Below are positions 17,426 through 26,848 of a stretch of 61,618 bases of DNA, piece after piece. A program made the position numbers and the translations under genes. Location of the stretch: the NCBI RefSeq assembly GCF_014905395.1, contig NZ_BNDT01000008.1, positions 1 to 61,618 of the forward strand. Reading direction: 5' to 3'. The notes beneath the pieces were generated by a model. It was not told where the DNA came from. It saw nothing but the letters and a program-made list of their open reading frames with translations, and searched no databases. Each line of letters opens with the position of its first letter. Position 1 is the stretch's first letter. The stretch is from Lactococcus taiwanensis (GTDB lineage Bacteria > Bacillota > Bacilli > Lactobacillales > Streptococcaceae).

Positions 17426-17791
17426 TTACATGCGGGGCTGGGTAAAATGAGTCGGATCAGGCGTACCAAATCGCCCTTGTTGGGCAAATTCGCGTTCAAG
17501 TGCATGGTGAACTTCGCTAATTGAGAGCGTTTGACCTTTTTTCGCATCTCTCTTGGCATAGATTTCTTTAATATCTGCAATATTATTGCCTTCATGCAAT
17601 AAATCTGCGATATCAAAGAGAGCATCAATGTCATTAAGTGAGTACATCCGACGATTACCGTCGTTGCGCTCTGGAAAAATCAATTCTTGCTCTTCATAAT
17701 ATCGAATCTGCCGTGCACTTAAATCAGTGAGTTTCATGACAGTCCCAATCGGAAGAACTGCCATAGAGCGTCTTAATTCACGTTCTTTCAC
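17426..17791 (-). CDS. glnR: Nitrogen regulator GlnR, MerR family
   Basis: A 121-residue repressor of glutamine and ammonium genes. The N-terminal winged helix (RRSMAVLPIGTVMKLTDLSA, then RQIRYYEE) is the conserved GlnR/TnrA DNA-binding domain. The short C-terminal tail after EREFAQQGRFG would be the autoinhibitory part that feedback-inhibited GlnA relieves. The start codon is GTG, with GGAGGCG upstream. It represses its own operon through the GlnR box at 17851-17867. Confidence 0.95.
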   Translation of the reverse strand: MKERELRRSMAVLPIGTVMKLTDLSARQIRYYEEQELIFPERNDGNRRMYSLNDIDALFDIADLLHEGNNIADIKEIYAKRDAKKGQTLSISEVHHALEREFAQQGRFGTPDPTHFTQPRM

Positions 17792-17814
17792 TAAGTATCG
17801 CCTCCATGTTTTTC

Positions 17815-17843
17815 ATTATAGACCTTGTTTTGGACAATGTCAA
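17815..17843 (-). promoter_or_regulatory. glnRA promoter
   Basis: TTGACA (17838-17843), a 17-base spacer and TATAAT (17815-17820) on the minus strand. Confidence 0.9.
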
Positions 17844-17850
17844 GGGTTAA

Positions 17851-17867
17851 TGTGAGATTATCTCACA
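17851..17867. promoter_or_regulatory. GlnR operator
   Basis: TGTGAGATTATCTCACA fits the GlnR/TnrA consensus TGTNA-N7-TNACA exactly and is fully palindromic. It lies seven bases upstream of the glnRA -35. Confidence 0.9.
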
Positions 17868-17890
17868 TCAGCATCATTTGTGCAGAATTT

Positions 17891-18328
17891 TCATTCTTTT
17901 TTAGCCAAAATTTTCTGGCAGCCTTTACTGACCAAGCGGTAAGTTTCTTCAAAATCTCCCGTATACCAAGGATCGGGTACATCTTCTTCGAGCAACATTT
18001 TAATTTTATATTGCAAGTCAGCCGGAGCCATTTTTTTCAAATCTCGAACGTTAGAGTGATCCATCGCAATAATCTGGTCAAATGCTGAAAAATCTTCCAA
18101 ACTTATCTTTTGACTTGTTTTTTCCTTATCAAATGGAATCTTTTCTTGCTTTAAGAGAAGTTGCGTGCCGGAATGGATCGGATTACCATGTTCCCAAGAG
18201 GAAGTGGCACGACTTTCGATATGATACTTTGTTTGAAGGCCTGCTTTTGTTAGTTCATTTTTCATAACAAACTCTGCCATTGGACTCCGACAAATATTTC
18301 CCAGACAGACAAAAACAATTTTTTCCAT
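17891..18328 (-). CDS. Low-molecular-weight protein tyrosine phosphatase
   Basis: A 145-residue arginine or tyrosine phosphatase. The CX5R P-loop CLGNICRS (residues 8-15) is at the N-terminus and the general acid lies in VPDPWYTGDF near residue 118. The start at 18328 follows AAAGGAG; a longer frame to 18355 does not. A damaged palindrome copy is visible near its C-terminal end (17924-17942). The substrate could be tyrosine-kinase proteins of capsule synthesis or McsB-type phosphoarginine; sequence alone does not decide. Confidence 0.88.
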   Translation of the reverse strand: MEKIVFVCLGNICRSPMAEFVMKNELTKAGLQTKYHIESRATSSWEHGNPIHSGTQLLLKQEKIPFDKEKTSQKISLEDFSAFDQIIAMDHSNVRDLKKMAPADLQYKIKMLLEEDVPDPWYTGDFEETYRLVSKGCQKILAKKE

Positions 18329-18436
18329 ACACTCTCCTTTGTTCTTCTTAGTCACCCACGCAAGTGTGTCTTACCTTCTATTATACCTTATTTCTTTTAA
18401 GAATACAGAACCCTTCTGAAAGGCAAAGTAAAAATC

Positions 18437-18454
18437 ACTGACAGCTTGGTCAGT
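18437..18454. repeat. ACTGAC palindrome, copy 8, acting as terminator
   Basis: Perfect arms around AGCTTG, extended to AAATC and GATTT, directly after the ruvB stop. Confidence 0.88.
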
Positions 18455-18463
18455 GATTTAATT

Positions 18464-19465
18464 TCATTTTTCATCTTGATAGGGATAACCCAAATGCTCA
18501 TAAGCTCTTCTTGTTGCCTGACGTCCTTGTTTCGTACGCATCAAAAATCCCTTTTGTATCAAGTAGGGCTCATACATATCTTCTACAGTTTCACGATCCT
18601 CAGCAATATTAACCGCTAGAGTGCCTAAACCGACTGGCCCCCCATGATACATCTCAATCATGGTTTTCAAAATTTTCTGGTCGATATAATCAAGCCCAGC
18701 ACTGTCTACATCAAGTATTGTCAAAGCCTTATCGGTGATGGCTTTATCAACACGACCATCCCCCATGATTTGAGCAAAGTCACGCACCCTCTTCAACAGG
18801 CGATTGGCAATACGCGGGGTGCCACGACTCCTTAACGCAATCTCCAAGGCCGCCCCTTCAACCACTTCGACTTCAAAAATATCTGCTGTACGCTTAACGA
18901 TTTCTTCCAAATCTTCTTCTTGATAGTATTCCATATGGGCTGATATTCCAAAGCGTGCACGCAAAGGATTAGAAAGCATCCCTGCCCTTGTAGTTGCCCC
19001 GACTAAAGTGAAGGGCGGAAGCTCCAAGTGGACCGAGCGCGACCCATCTCCTGCGCCTAGCATAATATCAATGTAAAAGTCTTCCATGGCACTATATAAG
19101 ATTTCCTCAACTTGCATAGGCATGCGGTGGATTTCATCAATAAAAAGAACATCTCCTGGTTCCAATTCATTCAAAATTGCTACCAAATCACCTGGCTTTT
19201 CAATCGCTGGTCCAGCCGTTTGCTTGATGTTAACCCCCAGCTCATTGGCAATAACAAAAGCCATCGTCGTCTTCCCTAAACCAGGAGGACCAAAGAGCAA
19301 GACATGATCCAGCACCTCTTCTCTCATTTTAGCTGCTTTGATAAAAATTTCTAGCTGTTCTTTAACTTTATTTTGACCAATATATTGATTGAAGTACTGA
19401 GGGCGAAGAGATTTCTCCAACCCAACCTCATCCTCCATTGGTTCCTTATTTAAAATATCATTCAT
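18464..19465 (-). CDS. ruvB: Holliday junction branch-migration ATPase RuvB
   Basis: A 333-residue AAA+ motor that drives branch migration with RuvA. Walker [12 protein letters not shown], Walker B LFIDEIHR, the sensor region [18 protein letters not shown] and a C-terminal winged helix ([12 protein letters not shown]) are present. The first ATG is kept because the N-terminal stretch [13 protein letters not shown] matches related RuvB proteins. There is no ribosome site: a TGCTATAAT box ends nine bases before the ATG, which suggests a leaderless mRNA. Confidence 0.96.
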   Translation of the reverse strand: MNDILNKEPMEDEVGLEKSLRPQYFNQYIGQNKVKEQLEIFIKAAKMREEVLDHVLLFGPPGLGKTTMAFVIANELGVNIKQTAGPAIEKPGDLVAILNELEPGDVLFIDEIHRMPMQVEEILYSAMEDFYIDIMLGAGDGSRSVHLELPPFTLVGATTRAGMLSNPLRARFGISAHMEYYQEEDLEEIVKRTADIFEVEVVEGAALEIALRSRGTPRIANRLLKRVRDFAQIMGDGRVDKAITDKALTILDVDSAGLDYIDQKILKTMIEMYHGGPVGLGTLAVNIAEDRETVEDMYEPYLIQKGFLMRTKQGRQATRRAYEHLGYPYQDEK

Positions 19466-19474
19466 CTTATGTTT

Positions 19475-19483
19475 ATTATAGCA
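19475..19483 (-). promoter_or_regulatory. Extended -10 for leaderless ruvB
   Basis: TGCTATAAT on the minus strand, nine bases from the ruvB ATG, with no recognisable Shine-Dalgarno between. Confidence 0.55.
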
Positions 19484-19537
19484 AGTTATTCTGACAAAGG
19501 CGATAAAAAGCTTATGAAAAACAACAATAAGAACTTA

Positions 19538-20131
19538 TTACTTCATCATTAATTTCAAAGCCGCTTTGATATAAGCTTCGCTGGTCATGACGCCTTCTTG
19601 AGCAAGTTTCTTCTCAATCTTCTTCAATTCGGTTACCTTGTAACCAAGCGCTTGTAAGGCTTCCATTGCCTCTTCAAGTGCCAGATTACCTGTAGAATCG
19701 TTATCAAGCAAAGAGAGTCCCACGGCCTCATTGGCTTCAAATTTACCAGCTAAATCGAGGACCATTTGCATTGCCGTCTTTTTACCGACTCCCGGGAATT
19801 TTGTCAGATACTTGATGTCGCTATTATCTATTGCGTTTATCAACCCTTCATTATCACTTGCCGCAATAATGGCGAGGGCAGACTTTGGTCCAATACCCGA
19901 TACGCTAATCAGGCGCAAAAAAAGCAATTTTTCAGCTTCGTTGACAAAACCATACAGCGTATGTGCATCTTCCCTAATCACCTGATGAACAAAAATCTTG
20001 ACTTCGGTCTGCAATAAACTTGACCAAGCATAGGGATTAGCAACGCTAACAAGGTAGCCAACTCCTCCCAAATCCACTACAATATTGGTGGGGGAGATTT
20101 TAACGAGTTTTCCATTTAGATATTCAAACAT
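19538..20131 (-). CDS. ruvA: Holliday junction-binding protein RuvA
   Basis: A 197-residue RuvA with its three domains: an N-terminal OB fold ([20 protein letters not shown]), a central pair of helix-hairpin-helix motifs ([13 protein letters not shown] and [12 protein letters not shown]) and a C-terminal RuvB-binding domain from about residue 150. It recognises four-way junctions and loads RuvB. The ribosome site is weak. It lies upstream of ruvB with a 72-base gap. Confidence 0.96.
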   Translation of the reverse strand: MFEYLNGKLVKISPTNIVVDLGGVGYLVSVANPYAWSSLLQTEVKIFVHQVIREDAHTLYGFVNEAEKLLFLRLISVSGIGPKSALAIIAASDNEGLINAIDNSDIKYLTKFPGVGKKTAMQMVLDLAGKFEANEAVGLSLLDNDSTGNLALEEAMEALQALGYKVTELKKIEKKLAQEGVMTSEAYIKAALKLMMK

Positions 20132-20167
20132 ATTTTATTTTTCTCATTTATTTTAATATTAAAAGTT

Positions 20168-20185
20168 ACTGACAGCTCTGTCATT
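20168..20185. repeat. ACTGAC palindrome, copy 9 (one arm changed)
   Basis: ACTGAC-AGCTCT-GTCATT: one G-to-T change in the right arm. The long extensions AAAAGTT and AACTTTTT remain. It lies just after the mutL stop and should terminate mutL. Confidence 0.8.
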
Positions 20186-20202
20186 AACTTTTTAAGGGAC
20201 AC

Positions 20203-22110
20203 TTACTCAAAATCTTTCCAGCTTGCAGCTTTGGAGCGATGCGTTTCCTGAATACGCCGAAACATTTTTTGAACATCGTCTGTTGAAAAGTGGACGATAG
20301 TAGGGCGGCCGTGGGCGCAACTGTACGGATTTTGACACTTTGCCAAGTCACTTAATAAAGCACGGGCCGACACGGCATCTAACGGATGATTGGCCTTAAT
20401 TGAACTTTTACAAGCCACCATCGCTGCAAGATCGTGCCGGTACTTCTTCAACGAAAAATCCTGGTGAGAGATGAGAATTGCCATCATCTCATTAATCGTT
20501 TCTTCCAGCTCGTTTTCTTTTAGCCAGACCGGATGTTCCCGGAGAATAAATTGTTGTTCCCCATAAGTTTCTAAATAAATCCCTGCTTCGTGCAAAATAG
20601 CCTTGTGTTCATCAACGAGTAAAAATTCATTTTTAGGTAAAGTAAAGAGGTAGGGGGCGAGCAAGACTTGTTGCTCCATGCTAACCTCTCCAATCTTATC
20701 GCGCCAATACTCATACTTTATGCGTTCTTGAGCTGCATGCTGATCGACAAGATAGAGCCCTTCAGGGGCTTGACAAAGCAGATAGGTCGCATGAAGTTGC
20801 GCTAAATAATCGAGTTGAGGAAATTGGGCGCTGCTTTGTGAAGTGGCAACCGACGCCACTTGTTCATTGCTTTCCTCCTCCCTTGCTAACGTATCGGACC
20901 CTTGATCGACTGATAAAGAAGGACTGACCACTTGGTCAGTGAGATTGGTGTCAACTTTTGGCTTAGCAACAAAGGTAGCTTCCTCATTCACATAGAAATC
21001 CTGCCGAATCTTATCATAATGAAGTGGCACATTCTGTAAAGGAAGTTCCGTTTGAATCGCCGATGAGCTTGGAGTTTGTTTTTTCTGCCCTTGCAAATTA
21101 TCTAGAGCTTCAGGGATAAGCACACCTTGCGAAAGTGCGGCATCAATTGCCCCTGTGATCAATCGCATCAATTCACGCTCTTTAGACAAACGAACTTCCT
21201 GCTTCGTCGGATGAACATTCACGTCAGCCAGATGAGGATCAATTTGAATGGACAAAACAGCAATCGGAAAGCGTCCCACCATTAAGCGATTGCCATAGCC
21301 TTCTAAAATTGCTCGATTCAATAAGAAGTTTTTTATAAAACGACCATTAATCAGGAGAGTAATATAATTGCGATTGGCTCGACTTAACTCTGGTAGGCTC
21401 ACATATCCCGTTAGCTCAAAATCCAAGTCTGCTCCCTGAATCTGCCTCATTTTTTTGGCTGTGGCTATACCATAGATGGAGGCAATTACTTGGCGTAAAT
21501 CTCCATTGCCGGCAGTTTTTAAATATTCACGTCCTTCATTAATTAAAGTAAAGGAAATCTCAGGATGTGCCAAACTCAAACGGTTGAGGATATCAGTGAT
21601 ATGAGACAATTCTGCTTGAAGTGATTTAATGTATTTAAGGCGTGCAGGTGTATTATAAAAAAGATCTGCCACTACAATTTTTGTACCAACTCTTTGAGCA
21701 AGAGGTTCAATACTTTCAATTACACCTCCCTTAGCAAACAACTTCGTTCCCGCATTTTCCTTAGCATGACTGGTTTCTAGGGTTAGCAGACTGACCGAAG
21801 CGATGGACGGAAGTGCCTCTCCTCGGAAACCAAGCGTCCGTATCCGAAATAAGTCCGACGCTGTTTTAATTTTACTAGTGGCGTGACGACGTAAAGCCAA
21901 TGCTACGTCCTCTTTTTCCAAACCCGATCCGTTATCTGTTACCTCAATCTTTTTGAGCCCTGCTTCTTCAATGCTCACAATGATTTTGGTGCTACCAGCA
22001 TCAATTGAATTTTCTACTAATTCTTTGACCACACTGGCTGGACGTTCTACAACCTCACCAGCCGCGATTTGGTTGGCGAGTGCTTCATTTAGTTCTACAA
22101 TTTTTCCCAC
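20203..22110 (-). CDS. mutL: DNA mismatch repair protein MutL
   Basis: A 635-residue MutL. The N-terminal GHKL ATPase shows [20 protein letters not shown] and [12 protein letters not shown]. The C-terminal domain carries [12 protein letters not shown], which fits the DQHA-X2-E-X4-E endonuclease motif of MutL proteins from bacteria without MutH, then [13 protein letters not shown] and CAHGRP. The interdomain linker (about residues 330-430) is low-complexity and holds a palindrome copy. The start is GTG, with GAGGATT upstream. Confidence 0.96.
   Translation of the reverse strand: MGKIVELNEALANQIAAGEVVERPASVVKELVENSIDAGSTKIIVSIEEAGLKKIEVTDNGSGLEKEDVALALRRHATSKIKTASDLFRIRTLGFRGEALPSIASVSLLTLETSHAKENAGTKLFAKGGVIESIEPLAQRVGTKIVVADLFYNTPARLKYIKSLQAELSHITDILNRLSLAHPEISFTLINEGREYLKTAGNGDLRQVIASIYGIATAKKMRQIQGADLDFELTGYVSLPELSRANRNYITLLINGRFIKNFLLNRAILEGYGNRLMVGRFPIAVLSIQIDPHLADVNVHPTKQEVRLSKERELMRLITGAIDAALSQGVLIPEALDNLQGQKKQTPSSSAIQTELPLQNVPLHYDKIRQDFYVNEEATFVAKPKVDTNLTDQVVSPSLSVDQGSDTLAREEESNEQVASVATSQSSAQFPQLDYLAQLHATYLLCQAPEGLYLVDQHAAQERIKYEYWRDKIGEVSMEQQVLLAPYLFTLPKNEFLLVDEHKAILHEAGIYLETYGEQQFILREHPVWLKENELEETINEMMAILISHQDFSLKKYRHDLAAMVACKSSIKANHPLDAVSARALLSDLAKCQNPYSCAHGRPTIVHFSTDDVQKMFRRIQETHRSKAASWKDFE
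20923..20940. repeat. ACTGAC palindrome, copy 10, inside mutL
   Basis: Perfect arms around CACTTG, in frame in the disordered MutL linker (reads LTDQVVS). The linker is a place that would tolerate an insertion. Confidence 0.85.
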
Positions 22111-22190
22111 AAAATCCTCGCTCTCTTCCTACATGAAAATTAATACTAATTATAACACAAAAAGCGGTCGTCCCGCTTTTGATTTTTTAC

Positions 22191-22949
22191 TCAATAGTTG
22201 CTAAAGCTATTGTAATTTTGATTAAATTGATCTTCAATAAAATGCATGTTATTGAAAATGACCATCGCTATAACAGAAAAGAGAAGAATTACTAAAAGCA
22301 AGGCAGCAATCCCAACGATGAAAGCAATTAAACCTGCACGGTTCCAACCATCCATAATTTTCCGAAATTCCTCTTCATCACGGTAGTGATTGCTTCTGTT
22401 CTCAAGTGCCCATTTTTCTCCATTAAAGCCATACACAATCATCCAAACAATAGCAAAAATCCAACCAATCCAAGGAATCAGACCGATAAGAATTAGCAAA
22501 CCAAGATAGGCCCGATTCGCAATCCCAAACCACATGGTAAAAGAGAAAGCACCCCAGTTCCACTTAGGTTTAATGCCTGTATTTGCGAATGCTGAAGAAT
22601 TGGGCAGATCCGCATAAGGAACTGCTTGAGTAGTGGCAGTATCTTGTGCGGTTCCTCGCTCTTCACTTTGCTTCTGCGAAATGAATGGTTCCACAGTTTC
22701 AGGCTGGGTCGTTACAGGTCGGTCAGGCATGATTTCTGGTTGGGGGTTCGGTACCTCGGGGATTGTCTGGGGTTGGGGCACTTCCGGACCTGGAGCCGGT
22801 TCAGGTTTTGGATGAGGAATCTCTGGCTCAGGGCTAACTTCTGGGGCTTCTGGGGACGGAACGAGCGTTGGCTCTGGAACTGGCATTTCAGGACCTACTT
22901 CTGGCTCTTTAGGTGTGTTATCAGGGTGCTGTGGGTTTTCTTTTTCCAT
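22191..22949 (-). CDS. Pro/Glu-rich membrane protein of unknown function
   Basis: A 252-residue protein. Residues 1-95 are an unusual Pro-Glu-rich tract with repeated PEP, PEV and PQP units. The C-terminal half starts KPKWNWGAFSFTMWFGIANR and holds two hydrophobic regions, about residues 135-175 and 205-235, joined by a charged loop (NRSNHYRDEEEFRKIMDGWN). The latter half resembles small bacterial membrane proteins of unknown function. AAGGAGG lies upstream. It sits between mutS and mutL, but nothing ties it to repair. Confidence 0.65.
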   Translation of the reverse strand: MEKENPQHPDNTPKEPEVGPEMPVPEPTLVPSPEAPEVSPEPEIPHPKPEPAPGPEVPQPQTIPEVPNPQPEIMPDRPVTTQPETVEPFISQKQSEERGTAQDTATTQAVPYADLPNSSAFANTGIKPKWNWGAFSFTMWFGIANRAYLGLLILIGLIPWIGWIFAIVWMIVYGFNGEKWALENRSNHYRDEEEFRKIMDGWNRAGLIAFIVGIAALLLVILLFSVIAMVIFNNMHFIEDQFNQNYNSFSNY

Positions 22950-23067
22950 ACTGTACCTCCTTAGGTGCTCTGCAGTGAAACGTGGGCTTTATGCTTATTA
23001 TAACCTTTTTCTCTCCTTATTTTAACAATTCAAGCTGGGATTTCAAAATTATACGTGCAATCTCCCC

Positions 23068-25590
23068 TCACAAAGCATCCTTTAACTCCCATAAGAAGTT
23101 TAGAGCCTCCCGTGCGGTCATATTATCTACATTCAGGTCTTTAAGTTTATCGATGATTTCCGAATAATTTTCATCGATGTCAAAAAGGCTAAGTTGTTCC
23201 TCTTGCGCTTCTACTTTTTTTGCAGGTAAAGGTTTATTTTCCAATTTTTGGAGAATTAAATCAGCACGCTCAAGCAAATCACTAGGAAGCCCTGCAATTT
23301 TAGCAACATGAATCCCATAAGATTTATCAGCTGGCCCTTCTGTAATTTTATGCAAGAAGGTGACATTACCATTTTGTTCCAAGGTGGCGACGTGGACATT
23401 ATCCAGATGTTCCAAGGTCTGATCCAGTTCTGTGAGTTCATGGTAATGTGTTGCAAAAAGCGTTTTTGCCCCAATATGCTCATGCACATACTCGATAATT
23501 GCTTGGGCGAGGGCCATCCCATCATAGGTTGCCGTTCCGCGCCCCAATTCATCAAAAATAATCAAGCTTCGACTTGTCGCCTTCTGAATCGCATGATTGG
23601 CCTCTGACATTTCGACCATAAATGTTGACTCACCGGAAATCAAATTATCACTTGCGCCGATACGAGTGAAGATGGCATCAAAAATAGGAAGAGCCGCACT
23701 TTCGGCAGGCACAAAAGAACCAATTTGAGCCATGATGACCGTTAAAGCAAATTGACGCATATAAGTTGACTTCCCAGACATATTAGGCCCTGTGATCAAT
23801 TGAATATCCGTTTGTTCTGGTAGTGCGATGTCATTCGGCACATATTCTTGAGCACCCATGACCGCTTCAACGACAGCGTGACGGCCAGCTTTTATCTCAA
23901 CGTGTCTAGAATTTTCAGTGAGAACAGGCCGGACATAGCCTTGCTTTTCAGCAACGACGGCGAGACTTTGTAGGCAATCTATTTCAGCAATGGTCTTAGC
24001 TAAAGCTTGGAGCCTCGAGATATACTGCTCTGTTTGATCCCTCACACTCATAAAGAGTTCGTATTCAAGTATGCTAGATTTCTCCCGAGCTTCTAACATA
24101 ATTTCTTCGATTTCCGTTAACTCTTGTGAGCCGAAGCGCTCAGAATTTTTAAGCGTTGCTTTACGGAAAAAATGCTCAGGTACGCTATCCAGTTGGCTCT
24201 GAGTGATGTGAAAATAGTAGCCATCTTTGCGATTATAATCAATCCGTAAAGTGGAAATCCCCGTACGTGCTTTTTCAGTAGCCTCTAACTGAGCAATCCA
24301 AGAGGTGCCATTTTCTAAGGCTTCCCGGTATTTATCTAATTGAGGATGATAACCCGTTTTAATGATACCACCCTCGGTAATGGTTCGAGAAGCTTCTTCA
24401 CTGATTGACTGATGGATTAAATCCGCAAGCTCTGGAAGGGCATCTAAACGTTCTATAAGTTGCTTCATCTGTTCTTGTGGTAGCAACTCCAAGATATTTT
24501 TTATTGCAGGAACATTCGATAACGAATGTGCAAGCTGTAAAAAATCAACGGGGAGAGCTTTCCCAAATGATACACGCGAAGCTAAACGTTCTAAATCATA
24601 GACCCCTTTTAGTGCTTCAATCAAATCGGAACGTTCAAAGAAATGATCCAAAAAGAGCTGTACGATTGCCATCCGTTTAGTTATGGCTACTTCAGAAATC
24701 AAAGGGCGCTCAATCCATGTGCGTAACATTCTGGTTCCCATGGCCGTCTTCGTCTCATCTAATAACCAATAGAGCGTGCCATGCTTTTTATTTTCTCGTT
24801 TATTCACTGTCAACTCCAGAGAAGTTTTAGTGGCAAAATCCATCTGCAAAAAGTCTTTAATCTCGTAATGCTCAACCTCTTGTAAATGGCTCAAGTCTCT
24901 CATTTGTGTACGCTTGACGTAAGCTAACAGCTTCAAAGCTACCCGTTCTTCAATGGCAGAGAGGTCCCCCTGCTCCATCTGGAGTGTTTCAGGTAGGTCA
25001 AGTTGCTCCGAAAGCAGCAAATTCATTTGCTTATCCAAAATCTTTTTCTGGGACTCATCTAATAAAAATCCGATGACCACTTCACGCGCTTTGAGTGAGG
25101 CAATTTCTCCCACTACTGCAGAAAAATCTTGCAAGACCGTTACCTTAAATTCGCCTGTGGACAAATCCATATATGACAGTGCAAAATGCTGTGCTTGTTG
25201 CTCAATAGCAACTAGGAAATTATTGTCCACAGCATTCGCATGATCAATCGTTGTACCAGGTGTGATGACCTGTGTCACAGCACGTTTCACGATTCCTACC
25301 GCTTTTTTAGGGTCCTCCATTTGCTCCGCCACTGCTACTTTGTAACCCAAATTAACGAGTTTATCGATGTATTCAGTTGCGGCGTGATGAGGGACGCCTG
25401 CCATTGGTATGGGCTGTGCAGAATTCTTATTGCGAGAGGTCAGCGTCAGCTCTAAGATTTGCGCGGCATTAACTGCATCCTCATAGAAAAGTTCATAAAA
25501 ATCGCCCATCCGAAAGAGCAAAAAAGCATCTGGATAATCTTTTTTGATATCCAAGTACTGTTGCATTCCTGGTGATATTTTCTCAGCCAT
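23068..25590 (-). CDS. mutS: DNA mismatch repair protein MutS
   Basis: An 840-residue MutS. The mismatch-reading Phe and Glu are in GDFYELF (Phe31, Glu33). The lever and clamp domains follow, and the ATPase has [33 protein letters not shown] and the signature ATHYHEL. The length is normal. A GAGAGAG tract precedes the ATG. Two palindrome copies lie between its start and the YlbF-family gene upstream. Confidence 0.97.
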   Translation of the reverse strand: MAEKISPGMQQYLDIKKDYPDAFLLFRMGDFYELFYEDAVNAAQILELTLTSRNKNSAQPIPMAGVPHHAATEYIDKLVNLGYKVAVAEQMEDPKKAVGIVKRAVTQVITPGTTIDHANAVDNNFLVAIEQQAQHFALSYMDLSTGEFKVTVLQDFSAVVGEIASLKAREVVIGFLLDESQKKILDKQMNLLLSEQLDLPETLQMEQGDLSAIEERVALKLLAYVKRTQMRDLSHLQEVEHYEIKDFLQMDFATKTSLELTVNKRENKKHGTLYWLLDETKTAMGTRMLRTWIERPLISEVAITKRMAIVQLFLDHFFERSDLIEALKGVYDLERLASRVSFGKALPVDFLQLAHSLSNVPAIKNILELLPQEQMKQLIERLDALPELADLIHQSISEEASRTITEGGIIKTGYHPQLDKYREALENGTSWIAQLEATEKARTGISTLRIDYNRKDGYYFHITQSQLDSVPEHFFRKATLKNSERFGSQELTEIEEIMLEAREKSSILEYELFMSVRDQTEQYISRLQALAKTIAEIDCLQSLAVVAEKQGYVRPVLTENSRHVEIKAGRHAVVEAVMGAQEYVPNDIALPEQTDIQLITGPNMSGKSTYMRQFALTVIMAQIGSFVPAESAALPIFDAIFTRIGASDNLISGESTFMVEMSEANHAIQKATSRSLIIFDELGRGTATYDGMALAQAIIEYVHEHIGAKTLFATHYHELTELDQTLEHLDNVHVATLEQNGNVTFLHKITEGPADKSYGIHVAKIAGLPSDLLERADLILQKLENKPLPAKKVEAQEEQLSLFDIDENYSEIIDKLKDLNVDNMTAREALNFLWELKDAL

Positions 25591-25616
25591 TTCTCTCTCT
25601 TTTCTCGTTATTTTTC

Positions 25617-25634
25617 ACTGACCAAGTGGTCAGT
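25617..25634. repeat. ACTGAC palindrome, copy 11
   Basis: Perfect arms around CAAGTG. It is the left member of a close pair, 40 bases centre to centre, upstream of mutS. Confidence 0.87.
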
Positions 25635-25656
25635 AATTGCTTTATAAGTTTTTATT

Positions 25657-25674
25657 ACTGACAGGCTGGTCAGT
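25657..25674. repeat. ACTGAC palindrome, copy 12
   Basis: Perfect arms around AGGCTG. It is the right member of the pair, eight bases after the stop of the YlbF-family gene. Confidence 0.87.
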
Positions 25675-25681
25675 AAGCACT

Positions 25682-26083
25682 TTACTCATCCGTTTTTAAA
25701 AGACTATTCACTTTTTCCTCAATTTGACCGGTTACATACTGAACTAAATCATTAACATTTTCCAATTTCATCGCATAATCTTCCACGATAGGATGATGTT
25801 TAATTTTTTTTTCCAGCTTTTGTGCCGCCTGAGCAGTCTCTTTATAAGCCTGATTTTTTCCTATTTTTTGGTAGAGGGTGGCCTCTTTTTGTAATTGTTT
25901 CATTTCTTCTTGGGTTTCAAAAAGTTCCTTCTCAGCCATCAAATGGGTTTCTGCTTTTTGAAAGTCCTGAACATAGTCTAACGTTTTTATTTTATGGACC
26001 AGACGCTCTACCTGACGGTCATATACCTGCTTAATATCCGTCAGCTCTGACGATGGCTTTATCTCTTTTTTCCTATTCATCAT
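25682..26083 (-). CDS. YlbF/YmcA family protein
   Basis: A 133-residue, strongly charged helical protein that fits the YlbF/YmcA family. In Bacillus these proteins, with YaaT, help RNase Y process some mRNAs and affect competence and biofilm. Here the helices DYVQDFQKAETHLMAE and QKIGKNQAYKETAQAAQK are typical. The start is set by GAGGATTTA upstream of ATGATG. An in-frame extension to 26134 seems unlikely. The family role in lactococci is not known to me. Confidence 0.7.
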   Translation of the reverse strand: MMNRKKEIKPSSELTDIKQVYDRQVERLVHKIKTLDYVQDFQKAETHLMAEKELFETQEEMKQLQKEATLYQKIGKNQAYKETAQAAQKLEKKIKHHPIVEDYAMKLENVNDLVQYVTGQIEEKVNSLLKTDE

Positions 26084-26156
26084 TAAATCCTCATGACTTC
26101 TCCGCTTAATTATAACATTTTTTGACCAATCCATCAGTAGCCTTATGATAAAGGAA

Positions 26157-26183
26157 TTAGCACTCTCTGTATCGAAGTGCTAA
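26157..26183. promoter_or_regulatory. CIRCE element upstream of hsp20
   Basis: TTAGCACTC-N9-AAGTGCTAA, one mismatch from the HrcA operator TTAGCACTC-N9-GAGTGCTAA. It ends 16 bases upstream of the hsp20 -35. Confidence 0.8.
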
Positions 26184-26199
26184 TTTTTGAGCTTTTTTC

Positions 26200-26228
26200 T
26201 TGAAAGTTTGACCAATACTGACTATAAT
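26200..26228 (+). promoter_or_regulatory. hsp20 promoter
   Basis: TTGAAA (26200-26205), a 17-base spacer and TATAAT (26223-26228). The transcript would have a leader of about 110 bases. Confidence 0.8.
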
Positions 26229-26348
26229 AGAAGTGTAGGGTTAAGAGATAACCCAAAGGATAACTGGAGTTTCACCCCAACAAAACACTAATCGTACTGC
26301 TTTTTTGGCGGTAGAACTCCCATCTTTATTATTAGAGGAGGTATTACA

Positions 26349-26795
26349 ATGTCAAACGATTTGATGAACAATCAAAACAATTGGATGGATTTTGGAGATG
26401 ATTTCTTTAATCATTTCGGTCGAAATTTCTTCAAAAATGGCTTTAGTTTTCCTGCTTCTAACCGTCAAATGACGATGAAAACAGATGTTTCCGAATCAGA
26501 TACGGCTTACAGCGTCAAAATTGATTTGCCTGGCTTAAAGAAAGAAAATATTGCGATAGAATACGAGAACGGTATACTGAGTGTATCTGGTAAACAAGAA
26601 AAAGCCAATGAAGAAAAGAATGAGGATGGTGAAATCATCCACAGCGAACGCTACTATGGCTCTTATAGTCGTTCTTACCATTTGCCAAATGTTGAGCGCG
26701 ATCACATCACAGCCAAGTATGACGGTGGTGTCCTGACGCTCAACTTACCAAAATCGTCCTCCACACAAAGCGCGCATCGGATTGAGATTCAATGA
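26349..26795 (+). CDS. hsp20: Small heat shock protein, Hsp20/alpha-crystallin family
   Basis: A 148-residue ATP-independent holdase. The alpha-crystallin domain runs from about residue 40 (TMKTDVSESDTAYSVKIDLP) to the GGVLTLNLPK motif, and the tail IEI is the I-x-I motif that docks into the neighbouring subunit. TAGAGGAGG lies just before the ATG. A CIRCE site indicates HrcA control. The long leader may add a temperature-sensitive fold. Confidence 0.95.
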   Translation: MSNDLMNNQNNWMDFGDDFFNHFGRNFFKNGFSFPASNRQMTMKTDVSESDTAYSVKIDLPGLKKENIAIEYENGILSVSGKQEKANEEKNEDGEIIHSERYYGSYSRSYHLPNVERDHITAKYDGGVLTLNLPKSSSTQSAHRIEIQ

Positions 26796-26819
26796 TGACG
26801 TCTTTTAAATGAAAAAGTT

Positions 26820-26837
26820 ACTGACAGAGCTGTCAGT
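26820..26837. repeat. ACTGAC palindrome, copy 13, acting as terminator
   Basis: Perfect arms around AGAGCT with AAAAAGTT and AACTTTTTT extensions, between converging hsp20 and the dehydrogenase gene. Confidence 0.92.
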
Positions 26838-26848
26838 AACTTTTTTGC

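Noticed and set aside
17924-17942. TTACTGACCAAGCGGTAAGT in the tyrosine phosphatase gene
   Set aside because: Left arm intact but right arm has lost CAG; it may be a decayed copy, so mentioned with the gene but not counted.
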